The notes beneath the pieces are model-generated. The model was not told the origin of the DNA. It did no database searches and saw nothing but the letters and a program-made list of their open reading frames with translations. From NCBI GenBank assembly GCA_946965045.2, contig OX337235.1, forward strand, positions 3,047,928 through 3,111,927: a stretch of DNA of 64,000 bases. The letters are read 5' to 3'. This document shows, one piece after another, positions 19,643 through 32,200 of this stretch. Every line of letters begins with the position of its first letter. Position 1 is the first letter of the stretch. This stretch comes from Epithemia pelagica (Eukaryota > Bacillariophyta > Bacillariophyceae > Surirellales > Surirellaceae). The position numbers and the translations under genes were made by a program.

Positions 19643-20742
19643 GAAGAATACTACTAGGTATAGAGAGTACCCGTTTGTGTGTATGTATCTATATATCGCT
19701 TCTCTCTTTTGGGTGTGTGGGTTGGAAACGGACCACCATCCCAAGTTTTGGAAAGGGACAAGCAAGTAGAATGGGATCACAGGACTACACTACCAACGTG
19801 AACAACCCTCTCTCTTCGAATATAGGCATGTGCGGTTGAGAAATAGGATGGAGGGCACCGCAGCATGAAACGCCAATGGTATGGGAGTATCGGTTGGTGC
19901 AAGTTTCATCCATTTCGGAATCAGTGTTTTGGGACGACCAAGGCGAACTGAGCGAGTCTTGCAAAAGGAGTGGTGATCTTCAGTGTTGATTGGTTACCAC
20001 CCTACACATCCTCACAATCAGGCACAAACAAGCAAATGCGGGGGCATTGGGAAACAACAGCCACATGGAAGAAAGACTAATCGTATCACGAAAGTTGAGA
20101 AACATTAAGTAGAAAGAGTTACTAGTTGCCCTTGCTTTGAGGCTGTTCGGGACATTAAATTCATGTTCTGTCCACGCCACCACCCCCATCCTCGTCATTC
20201 TTGTACCACCCGTTTCAGTTGCATCCTAGCGCGTCTCTCATCCGTTCACTCGGAGAGAACAACTCGTCAAAAGATGATTACAAATCTCTCACACAATCGG
20301 TCCAAGGAGGCACATCTCCATCTCGACGGAGGTTGTCAGGGGAGTGGCCAACACGTTACAAGTGACACAATCAAACAAGTCATTGAACAAGCTCATTTCT
20401 GGATTTGAATTGTTTTTCCAACTCGGTTCCACTGGGCAGAAAGAAAACCATGCCATGGAACGTGATTGAAACCATTGCTACCACCTTAAAAATTTCGACG
20501 CATCAATACAAAAAACTCGTGTCCGTCGGGGATCTACAAAAACTCGTCTTGGTGCTCCATATACGAATATGCATCTACTCCTTGTATTGAGCCATGACCA
20601 CCGCAGCAACACAGAATGGCACAACGAAATAGCAGACAAAGAGACACAGTTTGTGATTTCGGGAATAATATGACTCGAAAAACAACCGAGTTACCACACA
20701 ACCAACAGCCGCCACAACCGAATGACCACACAACCAACCGGT
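19643..20742. other. Intergenic region with possible gene remnant
   Basis: Most of it shows no coding signal. At about 20300-20585 two frames offset by one base both look coding, with a natural join near 20463: KSLNKLISGFELFFQLGSTG in one frame and VIETIATTLKISTHQYKKL in the next. This could be a decayed gene, but no family is recognised. Confidence 0.3.
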
Positions 20743-21492
20743 TTACCACAGTCTCCATTGGGAGGAGGTGGACGGAGAGTTTTGCGCTGGTTGTTGTTGT
20801 TGCTGTTGTTGTTCCACCAACCGGGCCTCATTGTGTGTGCGGCATGCCTGGAGGACTCGATGGTATTCTTGGACGACCCATTCTTGAGGATCCCACGACG
20901 ACGCAGCGTCTTGTGGTTGTGGTTGTTTGCGTTGTGTTTCCAGTGCCGTCAAAATCGTGGGCTCTTGACACAGAGCCGAGGCCAGGCGTGGGGACATGGC
21001 AATGCCGGCCATGGGTGCGAGGGGGTCGGCCTTCTTGTTGTTGGTGGTCGTAGGACTCCGAGTTTGTGGTTGTTCTTGTTCCAGTGTGGTGGCGAGTTTG
21101 TGCAAATGGGCTCGTGTTCCATACACCCATCCCACCAACAAACTGCCTTGCAAGGCCAGTGCCACATGCGTAAAGGTATAGCCAAAGTCCAAAATGGCAT
21201 GTCGTTTCAAAATGGGAAACAAGCGACGGACGGGAATCAACCCCACACCAATCAAACTCCCGGCGACCAGACCTTCCACCAACCCTGGCATGATCTTCCA
21301 GGACGACCGTGCTGGTTGTGGGTCGCCAGTGGTGGGAGCTGCAGCCGCAGCCGTTTGTTGCTCGGCCTCGGAGAGCTTTTTATGTATCAAGTCCGCCAAG
21401 GTCGAGGCGGCTTTCAAGTCCGCCAAGGGATCTTCTTCTTCTGGTTGTTGTTGTTGTGGAGTGGTGATCTCGGTGGAGGAGGACGGGTCCAT
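20743..21492 (-). CDS. Small membrane protein with two predicted membrane segments, unrecognised
   Basis: 249 residues if started at ATG 21492 (MDPSSSTEITTPQQQQ); the frame is open ~50 codons upstream, but that part has no ATG in good position and is Cys/His-rich noise. Two hydrophobic stretches lie mid-protein (VEGLVAGSLIGVGLIPVRR and FTHVALALQGSLLVGWVYG), separated by a basic loop. The N-terminus is Glu/Gln-rich. The C-terminus has a helix (EEWVV-like, WVVQEYHRVLQACRTHNEA) and a polyglutamine run. The 20-residue Gly-rich segment recalls glycine-zipper membrane helices. Function is unknown. Confidence 0.55.
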   Translation of the reverse strand: MDPSSSTEITTPQQQQPEEEDPLADLKAASTLADLIHKKLSEAEQQTAAAAAPTTGDPQPARSSWKIMPGLVEGLVAGSLIGVGLIPVRRLFPILKRHAILDFGYTFTHVALALQGSLLVGWVYGTRAHLHKLATTLEQEQPQTRSPTTTNNKKADPLAPMAGIAMSPRLASALCQEPTILTALETQRKQPQPQDAASSWDPQEWVVQEYHRVLQACRTHNEARLVEQQQQQQQPAQNSPSTSSQWRLW

Positions 21493-21793
21493 GATGGTGC
21501 TGTTGTGTCTTGATGTGGTTCTTTCTTTGTCTGCTTGGGTGCGCTGCTCTTTGTTGCTGCTGTAGTGGCAAAAGTGTGGCAATCTCGAAAAAGATTCGCT
21601 GCAGCAAAACCACCGCATGTGGCACACACATTTTATGCGATCCAAAAAGATACTCTACAGTGCCGCGTGGCAGATATAATAATATTGTATGCGCGACCGC
21701 CTCTCGGAACGTCTCACCCATCGATTCGATGTCAACTCTCTTCTGTGGCAAGAATCCACAAAAAGACTCTAGAAGTCGAACCAAACCATCATC

Positions 21794-24319
21794 ATGGGCT
21801 TGTCCAAGCCTCCCTCCACCATGAAGAATAACTTGCCGCGTTTTATCAAGGTACAAGTGCCGGGGACAATCGGTACGTCATGGGGTTGTAGCAGGAGTTT
21901 GGGGATGGATGCTGTTTGCAAGATTTTTTGAGGTTTTTCCGAACCAAAAAGGAGAATTCGTGCAGTGGTATTGGATCTGATTTTCTGACCAGCTAGCAAC
22001 TCGTGATACTGTTATTAGATCCACCATGTTATTACGGTATTCCCGTCTCGGACATAATTTCGACCGCATCGTCGACGGAACCAGTCGATCGAGAACCACT
22101 ACTACTCCTACCAGCGGAGGAAGCAGCAACAAGCCAGTCCGTTGGTTCCAGTCGTTCCACCACCACCCGTACTGCCACACTTTGTCTGAACCAATTGCGC
22201 AAGGCCCTTGCGTTGCAGCAGCAGCACGGTTCACAACAGAAGAATCCACAGGACGACTACACCTTGACCTACGTGGATGCCGAGGGGGATTCCATTGTCC
22301 TTGCCACGACGGCCCACTTGCAGCAACTCTGGGAGGAACACGAGCAGTCGTCGTGCGTATCTGGGCCCCTAAAGCTGGTGCTCGTGCCCCGCCAAACGCC
22401 GGTTGGTGAAACCGACCAACGACGTGGGCATCCACCCGCAGCTGCTACTTCAGGAGCATCTCGTACGGGGATGCTTAAATTGTGTTTGGTCACTGAAAAC
22501 GGTGCGTCTTGTCCGGACTACTACGACTTGTGTATTCGTGGCGATAGGTCTCTCATGTTGCGGTTTTTGGATTGATGTTGTGTGATACTCAGAGTCGAAA
22601 TGTCGACGCATTTCCGTGCATCAAATTGTCTCGGACCACCAACCAGAACATGGCTCGTTGTTTTCCCTGGACAAGCTGTGGAGGTTGGCCCGTGATTTGA
22701 TTCCAGAAAACGAACACGGCCACCACAACAACGACAATATCGACTGTGTGCGGAGCCAGTGGGCGTTGGTCTGTATGGATCGTGGGACGGGTCACGTTCG
22801 TGTATTGGACTCGGCGGTGGAGTTGGACCAAGTCTTAAGAAAGCAGCAGCAGCACGGGAGTCGTACGCCGAGGGATCGTCGTGGTTCCTCCCAACGAATA
22901 CAGCAGCAGCAGCAACAGGGAAACAAGAGGGATGACCACCATCGTCCCGGTGATGTGGAACTCAAGGTGTACATTCAGAAACGCATTTACCAAACGGTTC
23001 AACTCATTCATGGTGGTACGACCTTTTACTGAAGTAGAGTGTCCAGGGAACGCTTGTACTCTGTGTACTACAACAGCCATTGGGCTCTCACATGCAACTG
23101 GTTGTTGTTAATTTTTCTTACATTAGACTGTACCCTTTCGAATATCCCTGGCAATGCCTTGGTGGACCCCACGACAGGAAGTGTGTCGTACGAGCAATTG
23201 GAACAATTGGTACGATCTTCGTTTGGTTGGACTGACTATGAAGAGGTCGTTGGCTTGGAGTTGAGCAGTCCTTGTGGAGCAACGTCCCGGCCCATTCGCA
23301 ACACGCACGACGTGCAAAACGTGCTGCGTAGTGGTCCGCTGGACCAGGACAATGTCGCAGTCATTTCTTGTGTCCAACAGGCCAAATCGCCGGCGGGACG
23401 ACTCGCTCAGAGAATTTGGAACACCAACCGAATCCGGCAGGGCTGGGCGTTGGTTCTGTGTCTGTTGCTTTTCATGATTCCAGCGACTCTGTACCGCAGG
23501 AACCTGTTTCGTTCGTTGGAAAGTCTTTCTTCTTCGTGGTTGCATTCCTCCACGCCGTCCAACAGTGTGACACACCGTGAGTGTACCTGTGAATGTCCTC
23601 TACCGGACTGGATCACGACGCTTCTTCGACAAGCCAATGAAACACGGCCCACCAGGACCATGACACCGACGCATCCTACTCCAGAATCATCCTCGCAGCC
23701 ACAAACACAAACACACCAAGCACAACCACAAGAAGAATCCGACAACCTCGTTCCTCCAACCCTGCAAGACCACCTGGTACTATCTCCGTTAAAAGCCACG
23801 CTTCGTGGCATGCATTGTCAAGTCCGAATGTATCCGCACCCTCATGTCTTGTTTTTTCACAAAACTAATCGCGCCCTTTGGAAACTCCCTCCCTCTCTCG
23901 CTCCGGGTCGGTATATTGCCAAGGCTCGTGTGGCACGAAAGGGTCCCGGTCGTACGGTCGTTCATGCCGGTGTCGTATCCTTGGAGGATCCCGAGAACAG
24001 TGGTGTATACGTGGAGGAATTGACGGGTCTGGTCGTGTCCAAGGCGGGATATTATCGCAATCGTTTGGTGCCGGTGGAACTCCCAGCCACGGGTGGTTGG
24101 GATCGGTTTGAATGGCAAACCTTGGCGCTGGTGGACCTTGCCAAGGACGACGACGGTATACAACAAGACGAACTTGCATTTGTCGTGGTGGCGGGCAATG
24201 GAACCATGTCGCCCAATGTCGATTTTCAAGACATTGTCTTGACCCGACTGCCAGACGACGACGACGACAACGAAGCAGCCTCGTACCACTGGAACCGCGG
24301 TCGGCACAAGGAATTGTAG
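21794..24319 (+). CDS. Four-exon membrane protein with PB1-like domains
   Basis: The exons I infer are 21794-21850, 21997-22501, 22593-23015 and 23127-24319. All introns are GT-AG, phases agree, and the joined frame is 725 codons. Exon 2 ends in a PB1-like half (DDYTLTYVDAEGDSIVLATT then LKLVLV). Exon 3 holds a second PB1-like unit (CRRISVHQI ... SLDKLWRLARDLI ... VELKVYIQ). Exon 4 begins with a third similar region (SYEQLEQLVRSSFG, NTHDVQNVLRSG). A single membrane segment follows (GWALVLCLLLFMIPATLY), then a Thr/Gln/Pro-rich linker and a ~180-residue C-terminal region resembling a beta sandwich (PGRYIAKARVARKGPGRTVV). PB1 domains mediate front-to-back self-association in autophagy receptors and signalling scaffolds; a membrane-anchored triple-PB1 protein is unusual. 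Exon 1 is the least certain part. Confidence 0.5.
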
Positions 24320-24929
24320 CGCACACGAAAAGTGAGCAGCTCTGGAATCAAACGATACACCGTAGAGAATAAATTAACTCTCTAGAGAGTTTGGTATGCC
24401 ACACACGGTTCTGGATTCGTTGTTGTCTGCTGCATGGATTGTGAGGATCGGGCTGGGTGTGAGCGTTGGGCATGTCGGCGGGCGTGACAGGGCTCATCGC
24501 TTCCGTATGGATTCGGGATCCAATCAGAACGCTTGTTTCCAGCAGGGTTGACGTCACCTGAGTGTGACGTGAGCAACCTGAATACAACTCAGCGCTAATA
24601 TATCGACATAAAATAAATGAATTTTTCAGTAAAGATGATAACGACCGATGAAGAGTTCTGAGGAAAATCTGAGAGCAGGAGGTAAGCGAACAAGAGGGGC
24701 TGATTTGGTTCGCTCTCTCTCTTCTTTCGCTTTCCTGCCTGTGTGTATGATGGTTGATGGCTCCATCTTGCGCAAGAACGACACATCATCTGTTTCTCCT
24801 CTTCCAAACACACACCCATTGACGAACGAAACAAAGCTGCTCTCGATTCTGGACATTTTCAGTGCATGCCATAACACAAAAAAGACCCTCTCTTACTTGA
24901 TTCATTGACCCTGACATTCCAAAAGAAGA

Positions 24930-25781
24930 ATGAAGATGCTGCGTCTCCTCTGCTCCAAGTCGATCCACGCGGTGCTGCTCGTGCTGTGTTGGTCCACATC
25001 CTCCAGTCATGCGTTGGTTCCCTTGCATCTTCCTTCGACAGCCCTGACGACAACAACGACCGCGTCCGTATCGGATCCCTTGGCACTCTTGTCCTTGGTG
25101 GAACACACGACGAGTCTCGTGGCGACCAAATTGTCCACCACGTACACATCGGCCTTGGCCCAACATCCCTTGGTGACCAAAATGGCCACGGGTGGTATCT
25201 TGGCGACGGTCGGGGACGGCATTGCCCAATCCCAAGAAGTGGACAAACCCTACGATACCCGTCGAGCCTTGTCGTTTATGGTCTTTGACATTGCCTATCG
25301 AGCCTTGCAACAAGCCACCTTTCCGCTCATTATTCATTCCTGTCAAGGTCAATATTTGGGATCGCTCGTCGGATCGACCGTCTTGCCAACGGAATATGCC
25401 GCCGCCATTGAACAAACCTTGGTGAATCAATTGGGCATTGTGCCCTTGATTTATTATCCCGTCTTTTTTAGTTTGAGTGGCTTTGTTCAAGGCTTGTCGG
25501 TTTCAGCCGCCTTGCAACGGGCCAAGGACAAATTTATTCCCCTCATGAAACGGAATTTGGCCTTTTGGATTCCCATTCAATTTTTTCAATTTGGCTTTTT
25601 GCCCGAAGATTTGCAAATTTCCTTTTTATGCGTCGCTGGACTCTGCTGGACCTGTATTCTGTCCGTGGCGGCCGGATCGACGACGACTCCTACGACCCCG
25701 GAGGAGAAGGCTCTTCAACCTGCCGTGGCGGCGGCTGCGACCATGTCCACACAAACGACTGCAACGGTTCCACAAGAATAA
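24930..25781 (+). CDS. Mpv17/PMP22 family membrane protein, copy 1
   Basis: 283 residues from ATG 24930. A hydrophobic N-terminus (LLVLCWSTSSSHALVPLH) looks like a signal peptide. The family core follows: HPLVTKMATGGILATVGDGI, then DTRRALSFMVFDIAYRAL, YYPVFFSLSGFVQGLS and the C-terminal KRNLAFWIPIQFFQFGFLP ... GLCWTCILSVAAG, which are the Asn-x-x-x-Trp and Trp-x-x-x-Leu-Ser signatures of Mpv17/PMP22/Sym1 proteins. These four-segment proteins sit in inner mitochondrial, peroxisomal or plastid membranes and form channels or affect metabolite balance. The Ala-Leu after the signal peptide might direct it to the complex plastid of a diatom, but the usual Ala-Phe motif is absent. A paralogue follows at 26810. 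Confidence 0.82.
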   Translation: MKMLRLLCSKSIHAVLLVLCWSTSSSHALVPLHLPSTALTTTTTASVSDPLALLSLVEHTTSLVATKLSTTYTSALAQHPLVTKMATGGILATVGDGIAQSQEVDKPYDTRRALSFMVFDIAYRALQQATFPLIIHSCQGQYLGSLVGSTVLPTEYAAAIEQTLVNQLGIVPLIYYPVFFSLSGFVQGLSVSAALQRAKDKFIPLMKRNLAFWIPIQFFQFGFLPEDLQISFLCVAGLCWTCILSVAAGSTTTPTTPEEKALQPAVAAAATMSTQTTATVPQE

Positions 25782-26809
25782 GAAGAATCCACCTTGGTCC
25801 GTACCGTCAACTAAGAATTGGACCAGGATGGCCCAGCACGTTTCCGAGTTGGGGAGGCAAACGGCACCATTCTCTACCAAACGCCCCCTCCCATTGTACA
25901 TACATATTATTCTCTCATTCAACAAACGGGTCATTCCTCAACGAACGGGTCTTTCCGAGGTTGCGGTCGTGCCGAATGGGGCCACTGTCCTTGTCGTCAT
26001 TTTGGATGCGGCTACGGAGGCTGTGTTTCGGTCCATGAGCTATTTTAAAGTTTAAACAATCATTGCTGATTCTCGTGTAAAAGACTTCACTGAGTCAATT
26101 CATTATGATATGTTTTGGATGTAGGAGTAGACGGAGCTTCGACGGATGTTCGACTGCTATGCAAGGTTCCGCGTAGCATCCCTCTACAAGAGCTGTTCCC
26201 GCGCGATCTCAGCGTCCAATCGGTCGCGAAAAAATTCCGGTCGCGGTTAGTTTGGGGAGTACAGTTTGAATGATAGCAATAGATGATTTGAAGTTGGTGA
26301 CAGGGAGCTGCTTCTCTGGACACGTGGACATGTGACGGCACCTGACGTGGTTGGACGACATGTGCCAAGCGGAGAAAAAGCGTGAGCGTTTGTAGTTCGT
26401 TTGTAGAATACTAAAACTTAGAAGAAAGCCTTCTTTGAAAGTTGGGGAGTGATTGGCACTTGCAGTTTCACAATTTGACAATGGTCGGTCCGACACGAAC
26501 CCATAAGGTCCCTGCAGTCCCATGCTTCTCCTCCACAAGATCCGACCAACAACAAGAGGGCCGTTTGCGGTTGAATGAAGCCTGAGGAGATTGCTCTTTC
26601 TTTGTGGTTGCACTTGCAGATTTCTACACTCACAAGAGTCAATCACCACCATCATTGGAGAACGAGAAAGGTTGCCACAAAGGAAAAGGCTGAGTGAATC
26701 CGTCAGAAACATTGCCCTTGTGCTGGTGATTGGATTTGTGATTGTTGTTGTTCTATATTCTAGAATCCCTCTCTTGGTTTCGAACGAATACGATTGCTCT
26801 TACCAAACC
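25782..26809. other. Intergenic region between the two Mpv17-family genes
   Basis: No supported coding frame. The minus-strand frames around 26209-26712 lack motif support. The frame of the next gene is open upstream of its ATG but without a usable start. Confidence 0.35.
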
Positions 26810-27691
26810 ATGAAGAATCTCTCTATGTTGACCCTCCTAATCGGTTTGTCCTTTTCGGCATTTTCGTCGACGGTCGCCTTGGTCCCTCCCATGCCCTTGG
26901 CAGGCCCTCCTCCAGCCATGGTGCCTCTTTTACCATCCTTGGACGTGGCTTCGGCCCATGCGGCAGCGTCGGCGGCGGCTCCCGTGTGGTGGTCCTCTCT
27001 GGTCGAACATTCTCCCGTGGCCGTGGCGGCCCAACAAGTCTTGACGGCCTACACATCCTCCTTGGCCCACCATCCCTTGGTGACCAAAATGGCCACGGGA
27101 GGACTCCTGGCCACGGCGGGCGATGCCATTGCCCAATCGCAGTCGCAACCCGAAAAGGACTATGATACACGTCGGGCCTTGTCGTTCATGGTGTTTGACA
27201 TGTCCTATCGGGCCTTGCAACATGTGGCCTTTCCAATCATTGTCCAGGCTTGTCAGGGTCATTATTTGGGATCTCTGCTTGGTTCGTCGTCGTTCGTGTC
27301 GACCGACTATGCCGCCGCCCTGGAACAAACCTTGGCCAGTCAATTGGGCATTGTCCCATTCTTGTATTATCCCGTCTTTTTTACCTTGACCGCCGCCATT
27401 CAAGGCTTAAGCGCGCGGCAAGGATGGGAACGCGCCACGAGTACGTTTGTCCCCTTGATGCAACGGAATTTGCTCTTTTGGATTCCCGTGCAATTTGTTC
27501 AATTTGGCTTTGTTCCCGAACCCTTGCAAATTCCCTTTTTATCCGTGGCCGGCCTGTGTTGGACCTTTATCTTATCCGTCGCCGCCGGATCGGCCACCAA
27601 CTATCAATCCTCGCAAGGCAGCAGTAGTAGTAGTAGCGGCAACACGAACAGTGAAGGTACGAGTGGAACCATTCCCATGCCGCCATCCTGA
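26810..27691 (+). CDS. Mpv17/PMP22 family membrane protein, copy 2
   Basis: 293 residues from ATG 26810 (MKNLSMLTLLIGLSFSAFSS); the frame is open upstream to a TTG at 26591 with no ATG. A signal-peptide-like N-terminus ends near FSSTVALVPP. The Mpv17 core aligns along its length with the neighbour at 24930: HPLVTKMATGGLLATAGDAI, DTRRALSFMVFDMSYRALQ, YYPVFFTLTAAIQGLS, RNLLFWIPVQFVQFGFVPEP and GLCWTFILSVAAGS. The C-terminus is Ser-rich. Spacing and matching direction fit an old tandem duplication. Likely a pore-forming organelle membrane protein; the plastid or mitochondrial address cannot be settled from the sequence. Confidence 0.82.
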   Translation: MKNLSMLTLLIGLSFSAFSSTVALVPPMPLAGPPPAMVPLLPSLDVASAHAAASAAAPVWWSSLVEHSPVAVAAQQVLTAYTSSLAHHPLVTKMATGGLLATAGDAIAQSQSQPEKDYDTRRALSFMVFDMSYRALQHVAFPIIVQACQGHYLGSLLGSSSFVSTDYAAALEQTLASQLGIVPFLYYPVFFTLTAAIQGLSARQGWERATSTFVPLMQRNLLFWIPVQFVQFGFVPEPLQIPFLSVAGLCWTFILSVAAGSATNYQSSQGSSSSSSGNTNSEGTSGTIPMPPS

Positions 27692-29274
27692 GCCGTTTCG
27701 TCTTCTGGTTCGTCGTCTTCTGTTATGGAGGAGGAAACCAAAGAGCAAGAACCGGCCCTGGTCTCGACGGCCAATTAAGAAACTACTACAAGGGGGGACC
27801 ACGGACTTCCTTTTTTTGGCAGGAAGGAGTGCGGAACAGCCATTTGGGTATTGTCACGCACCCACACAACTCATTCCACTGGTTTAGTGGAATGCCTCTC
27901 TTGTTCCCCTCTCTGGGTGTCGTTTGGGATTGGCGATTTCGGGACGAGGCATTCGACAGACAGTCTCGTTTCACGCGCGCACTCTCTTTGACTCTCACTC
28001 GCTTTCACGTCATGGATAGATGTTCGATGCACATACCTACATATATTTCTATACGAATAGTACAACGCACGGTTAGAACCAACACGATTGGACTGGCAAA
28101 CCTACCTTGTTACGTTGGTACCAATGGAGCTCGAGAGTACCTACCATTGTCGTCTCTGGTCCATCACAAAACTATTAAGAGTATGTCGTTTGGGGATATA
28201 CTATAGTGTCGTAACACGAATAGGTGGTCACAAACCCATTGCACGGACAGATTCCGTCGTGTTTCAAGGACTCGCAGCAACTACCTCGACAGCAACATCG
28301 AAAGACAAAACCAATGAACCGTTGATCATGTGCACGACTGGCCATCCTTGGAGGCACGAGTGGCAAGTCGATCGTGCCTCCGACCGGATACCCCACATCA
28401 TGTCTCCAAACTACCGGTAGGTATGATTGTAGATGGATGTATAATATACTCCTCCTCCAATTCCGGGAAAAAGTTGTCCTCGCTCGGTTTCAACGCCAGA
28501 AATCCGGCACCGCATACCCTATATGTAAAGTCTCTATTGGCAAAGAACTTCTGGGACCAAAAGTTGGTGGTGGTATTTTTTCAAGAGGTCCGTTGATGGC
28601 AGGATGGAGGCCGAATGTGGTGGCCAAAATCGGGAATTGAATTTCGGATTTTGAGTTGGCGAGATACTCGTCGCGCTTACTTTTTGCGACTGCCCCCCAA
28701 TCGAGGCTTAACCAAAAGTGGTCCAAGTCTTGGGTGTTTTTGGTGTCGGGGGATTATAGTAGAGAACTTTTCCGTACAATCCAAAATTCAAGGCAATAGT
28801 CGAAACCCTACTCTGTACAATTGCCCCAGTAATGTCTACCAAGTTTTTGAGCCACAAAAACTTGTGTGACAATCTCTTGGGTTTTTGGCCGGGCCCGCAC
28901 AATCCTGGCGTCGAATTGCAGCCGTCCCATCAGGAAGGAAAAAGTCGTCGTCCTGGTCTCAAATTTGTCACCACCAAAGCCATCTCTGGTTCGACGCAAG
29001 CACAGTTTGTGTGTAGATCATCTATCGCGAAAGCGTGGGCGATCGATTGTGGTTCAATTGTTTTTTTTTTGTTTTCGGCAATCGTTCCAAATCCTCGGGC
29101 GGTGCACGGTTTGCTCACTTTTGTGGGAGGAACACCGGAACAAGCAAACATCAAGCTTCTTCTTCTTGGACAAACCAAATCACACTCATTCATCCAGCGT
29201 TGTTCTTGGTTCCTGAATTTTTACTGCAATTTGCATTCTTGTGGACCTTTCTCTAACGTCAACCAAGTACAATC
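27692..29274. other. Intergenic region, no supported gene
   Basis: 1.6 kb of mixed composition. Frames around 28374-28640 and 28866-29216 have no motif. The last ~50 bases are the likely 5' untranslated leader of the LRR gene. Confidence 0.35.
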
Positions 29275-32200
29275 ATGGCCAAGAAAAACAACAATCGCAA
29301 AACCAACGACGACGACGATGAGTCGTCGTCGTCCGGTTCGGAAGAAGAATCTGGCTCCGAGTCTGGATCTGGATCTGGCTCTGGCTCTGAATCGGGCTCT
29401 GGATCTGAATCGGGTTCTGGCTCTGAATCGGGTTCTGGCTCTGGATCAGGGTCCGAGGATGGATCGTCCTCCTCCGGATCCGAATCGGGTTCTGGATCCG
29501 AGTCAGGGTCTGGCAGTCAATCGGGCACTTCGGGGAGTGGTACCAGCAACAATGACGACGACGATGATGACGATGATGACGATGGCGACGAAGAAACCAG
29601 TGAGACAAGCGGCAGCAAATCGACCATGATTAGTAGTATTGCCAGTGATGCCGAATCGGGTTCCGGGTTTGACGATGACGATGAAAGTGAATCGAGTGGA
29701 TTGCCTGGTACCGACGAAGAAGATTCGTCCACGAGTGGCGATGAAGAAGAAGAAGATAGTGATTCCGAGAGCGAAGGCAGTGGCAGTGGTTCCGGCAGCA
29801 GTGGGAGTGGAAGTACCTCGGGGAGTGGATCCGCTAGTGGATCGGGCAGTGGATCTCGCAGTGCTTCGGCCAGTGCCTCCGAAAGTTCCTCTACACCCGA
29901 ATCCAAAAAGACGTCGTCCAATCCGAGTTCTCCCGAAGACTCGGAGGAACCGACCAGTCAAGCCAATAGTGGTAGTACGACAGGCAACGCAGGAGACGAT
30001 GAAACCTCCAAAGACGACGATTCGGCCACCAACGACGACGACGACGACAAGAGTGAATCAGGGTCCGAATCAGCATCCGAGTCAGCATCCGAATCCGCGT
30101 CGGAGTCTGCTTCCAAATCCGCATCGGAATCCGCCTCGGTATCGGAACGCACCGATGACCAAGATGAGGAAGAATCGGCTTCCGAACGCACCGACGACCA
30201 AGACGACGATGAAGAGTCGGCTTCCGAACAAACGGATGAGCAAGATGAATCGGGCAGTGAAGTCGAAGTCGAACAAGACGACGACGATGATGATGATGAT
30301 GAGTCTGGTACGGCCGAATCAGGAACACAGGGAGATGAAGACACGGCTGAATCGGGAACACAGGAAGATGAAGACACGGCCGAATCGGGAACTCAAGAGG
30401 ATGAAGACACGGCCGAATCGGGAACTCAAGAGGATGAAGAAACACAAGAAAGCGACGACGACGAAGAAGAAGACAATGAAACGGCCGAAGACGATGCATC
30501 GGAGGAGGAGGAAGAAGAAGCATCGGCATCCGGTTCCGAATCGGGAGCAGACGAGACGCGATCCGCCTCAGAATCAGAGGGTGGTACTCGGTCCGAGGCC
30601 TCGGGCACTCAAGATGAGGAGGGTGACAGCGAAGAAGAAGACGAGGATGAGGAAGAGGAGGGTAGTGAAGAAGAAGGGTCCGAAGGAGAGGAAGAGGAGG
30701 ACGACGAAGAGGATTCCGAAGAGGGAAGCTTCGAATCCAGTGAAAAGGAAGATTCTAGTATCGACCAATCGGAGGAAACTTATTCTGCGCCCGACATGAG
30801 CAATGGTGAAAACGGATCTAGTAGGTCTGAGTCGGAAGAGGAGGAAGAAGACTACGAGGATGATGATGAGGAAGAAGAGGAAACTGAAGATGAAGAAGAG
30901 GAAACTGAAGATGAAGAAGAAGACACGGAAGAGGAATCGGAGGAAGAATCCTACGAAGAATCGAACTATACGGAGGAGGAGGGTACCGAAAATGCCAGTG
31001 CTAGTGGAAACCAAGAAGATATGTTTGGTCAAAAAGAGGATAAAAATAATGACCGACGAGGAGGATTTTTTGGCTGGCTCGGTGGCAGCAGCAAGAAGCT
31101 TAATGAATCACCCGGTAGTCCAGCAGAGGACGCATTTGGAGCTCCTTCCGGTTCAGTTAGTGAAGTCGATGTGCAAATGTCTTTTGACGGCGAAGACGTG
31201 TCTGAAGGAGAAGGGACAGATCGTACCGACGACGATAAGGAGAATCGACGAACGGGATGGTTTGGTGCCGGTTGGGGAAGTCGAAGTAAACTGGATGAAA
31301 ATGACAACCGTGCTGGGAGTTATTCGTTGCGCGACAAGGAGTATGCCAAACGGAAAGAGGCAAGAGTTGCTTCACTACAAGCGGAACGTGAACATCAACG
31401 TGAGGAAGAAGATGAGTCTCGACGGAAGCGAGAAAAGAAATGGGAAAAACAAAAACGAAAGGATGAGGCGGCTGCGGCAGCTGCTGGTTTTGGTCGAGAC
31501 GACGACGATGACGAATATGGCGAGCAATTCGATGACGAAACAGAAAGAGATGAAGACTTTGGCAACCAGAAGAAGAAACGTGGATGGTTTGCTGCGTTGT
31601 TCTTGGGAAAGAAAACGAAGGAAAACGTCGGTGGTGGTGACGACATGGAGGACGGTGGAATGATGCCATCGATCGCGGAAGGTGACCGCGAAGATGACAC
31701 CACAGACCGTTTCGATGACGAACCCATGCGGGACCTTGAAGCAGGATATTCTGTTTCCGGGTCCAGGATAGGTTCCAAGGCGGGTTCCAGGACGAGTTTA
31801 ACATCCAAATCCAAGGGAGGCGGCGCAAAAACTTCCTCCAAGTCACGAAAAAGTCGCCCGGGTGGAGGATCTTTCGGAACAACATCTACTTCGACCAAGG
31901 CTTCAATAAAGCGTTACGAAGAAAAACGAAAGAAACAGGAACGAGAGCGACGTATGATATTGCTCATCACCGCAGCTGTAGCTGGTGGTGTTTTGATCTC
32001 TGGCATGGTCATTGGACTAGGAATTTCTGTTGGATTGGGTCTCTTCGACGACGATAATGGGCCTGATGTTACTACCATCATTGAGCCTGGAACGTCAACA
32101 CCTACGATGGCTCCGTCACTTGACGTTCGAGACCGACCCATTAGTGGACCCACCAGTGCTCCAACTCCCAGTATCCTTCCACAACTCATAGAAAGCGCGT

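Noticed and set aside
29503-30529. Minus-strand and shifted-frame ORFs over the LRR acidic tails
   Set aside because: They are low-complexity shadows of the GAA/GAC/TCC-rich coding strand.
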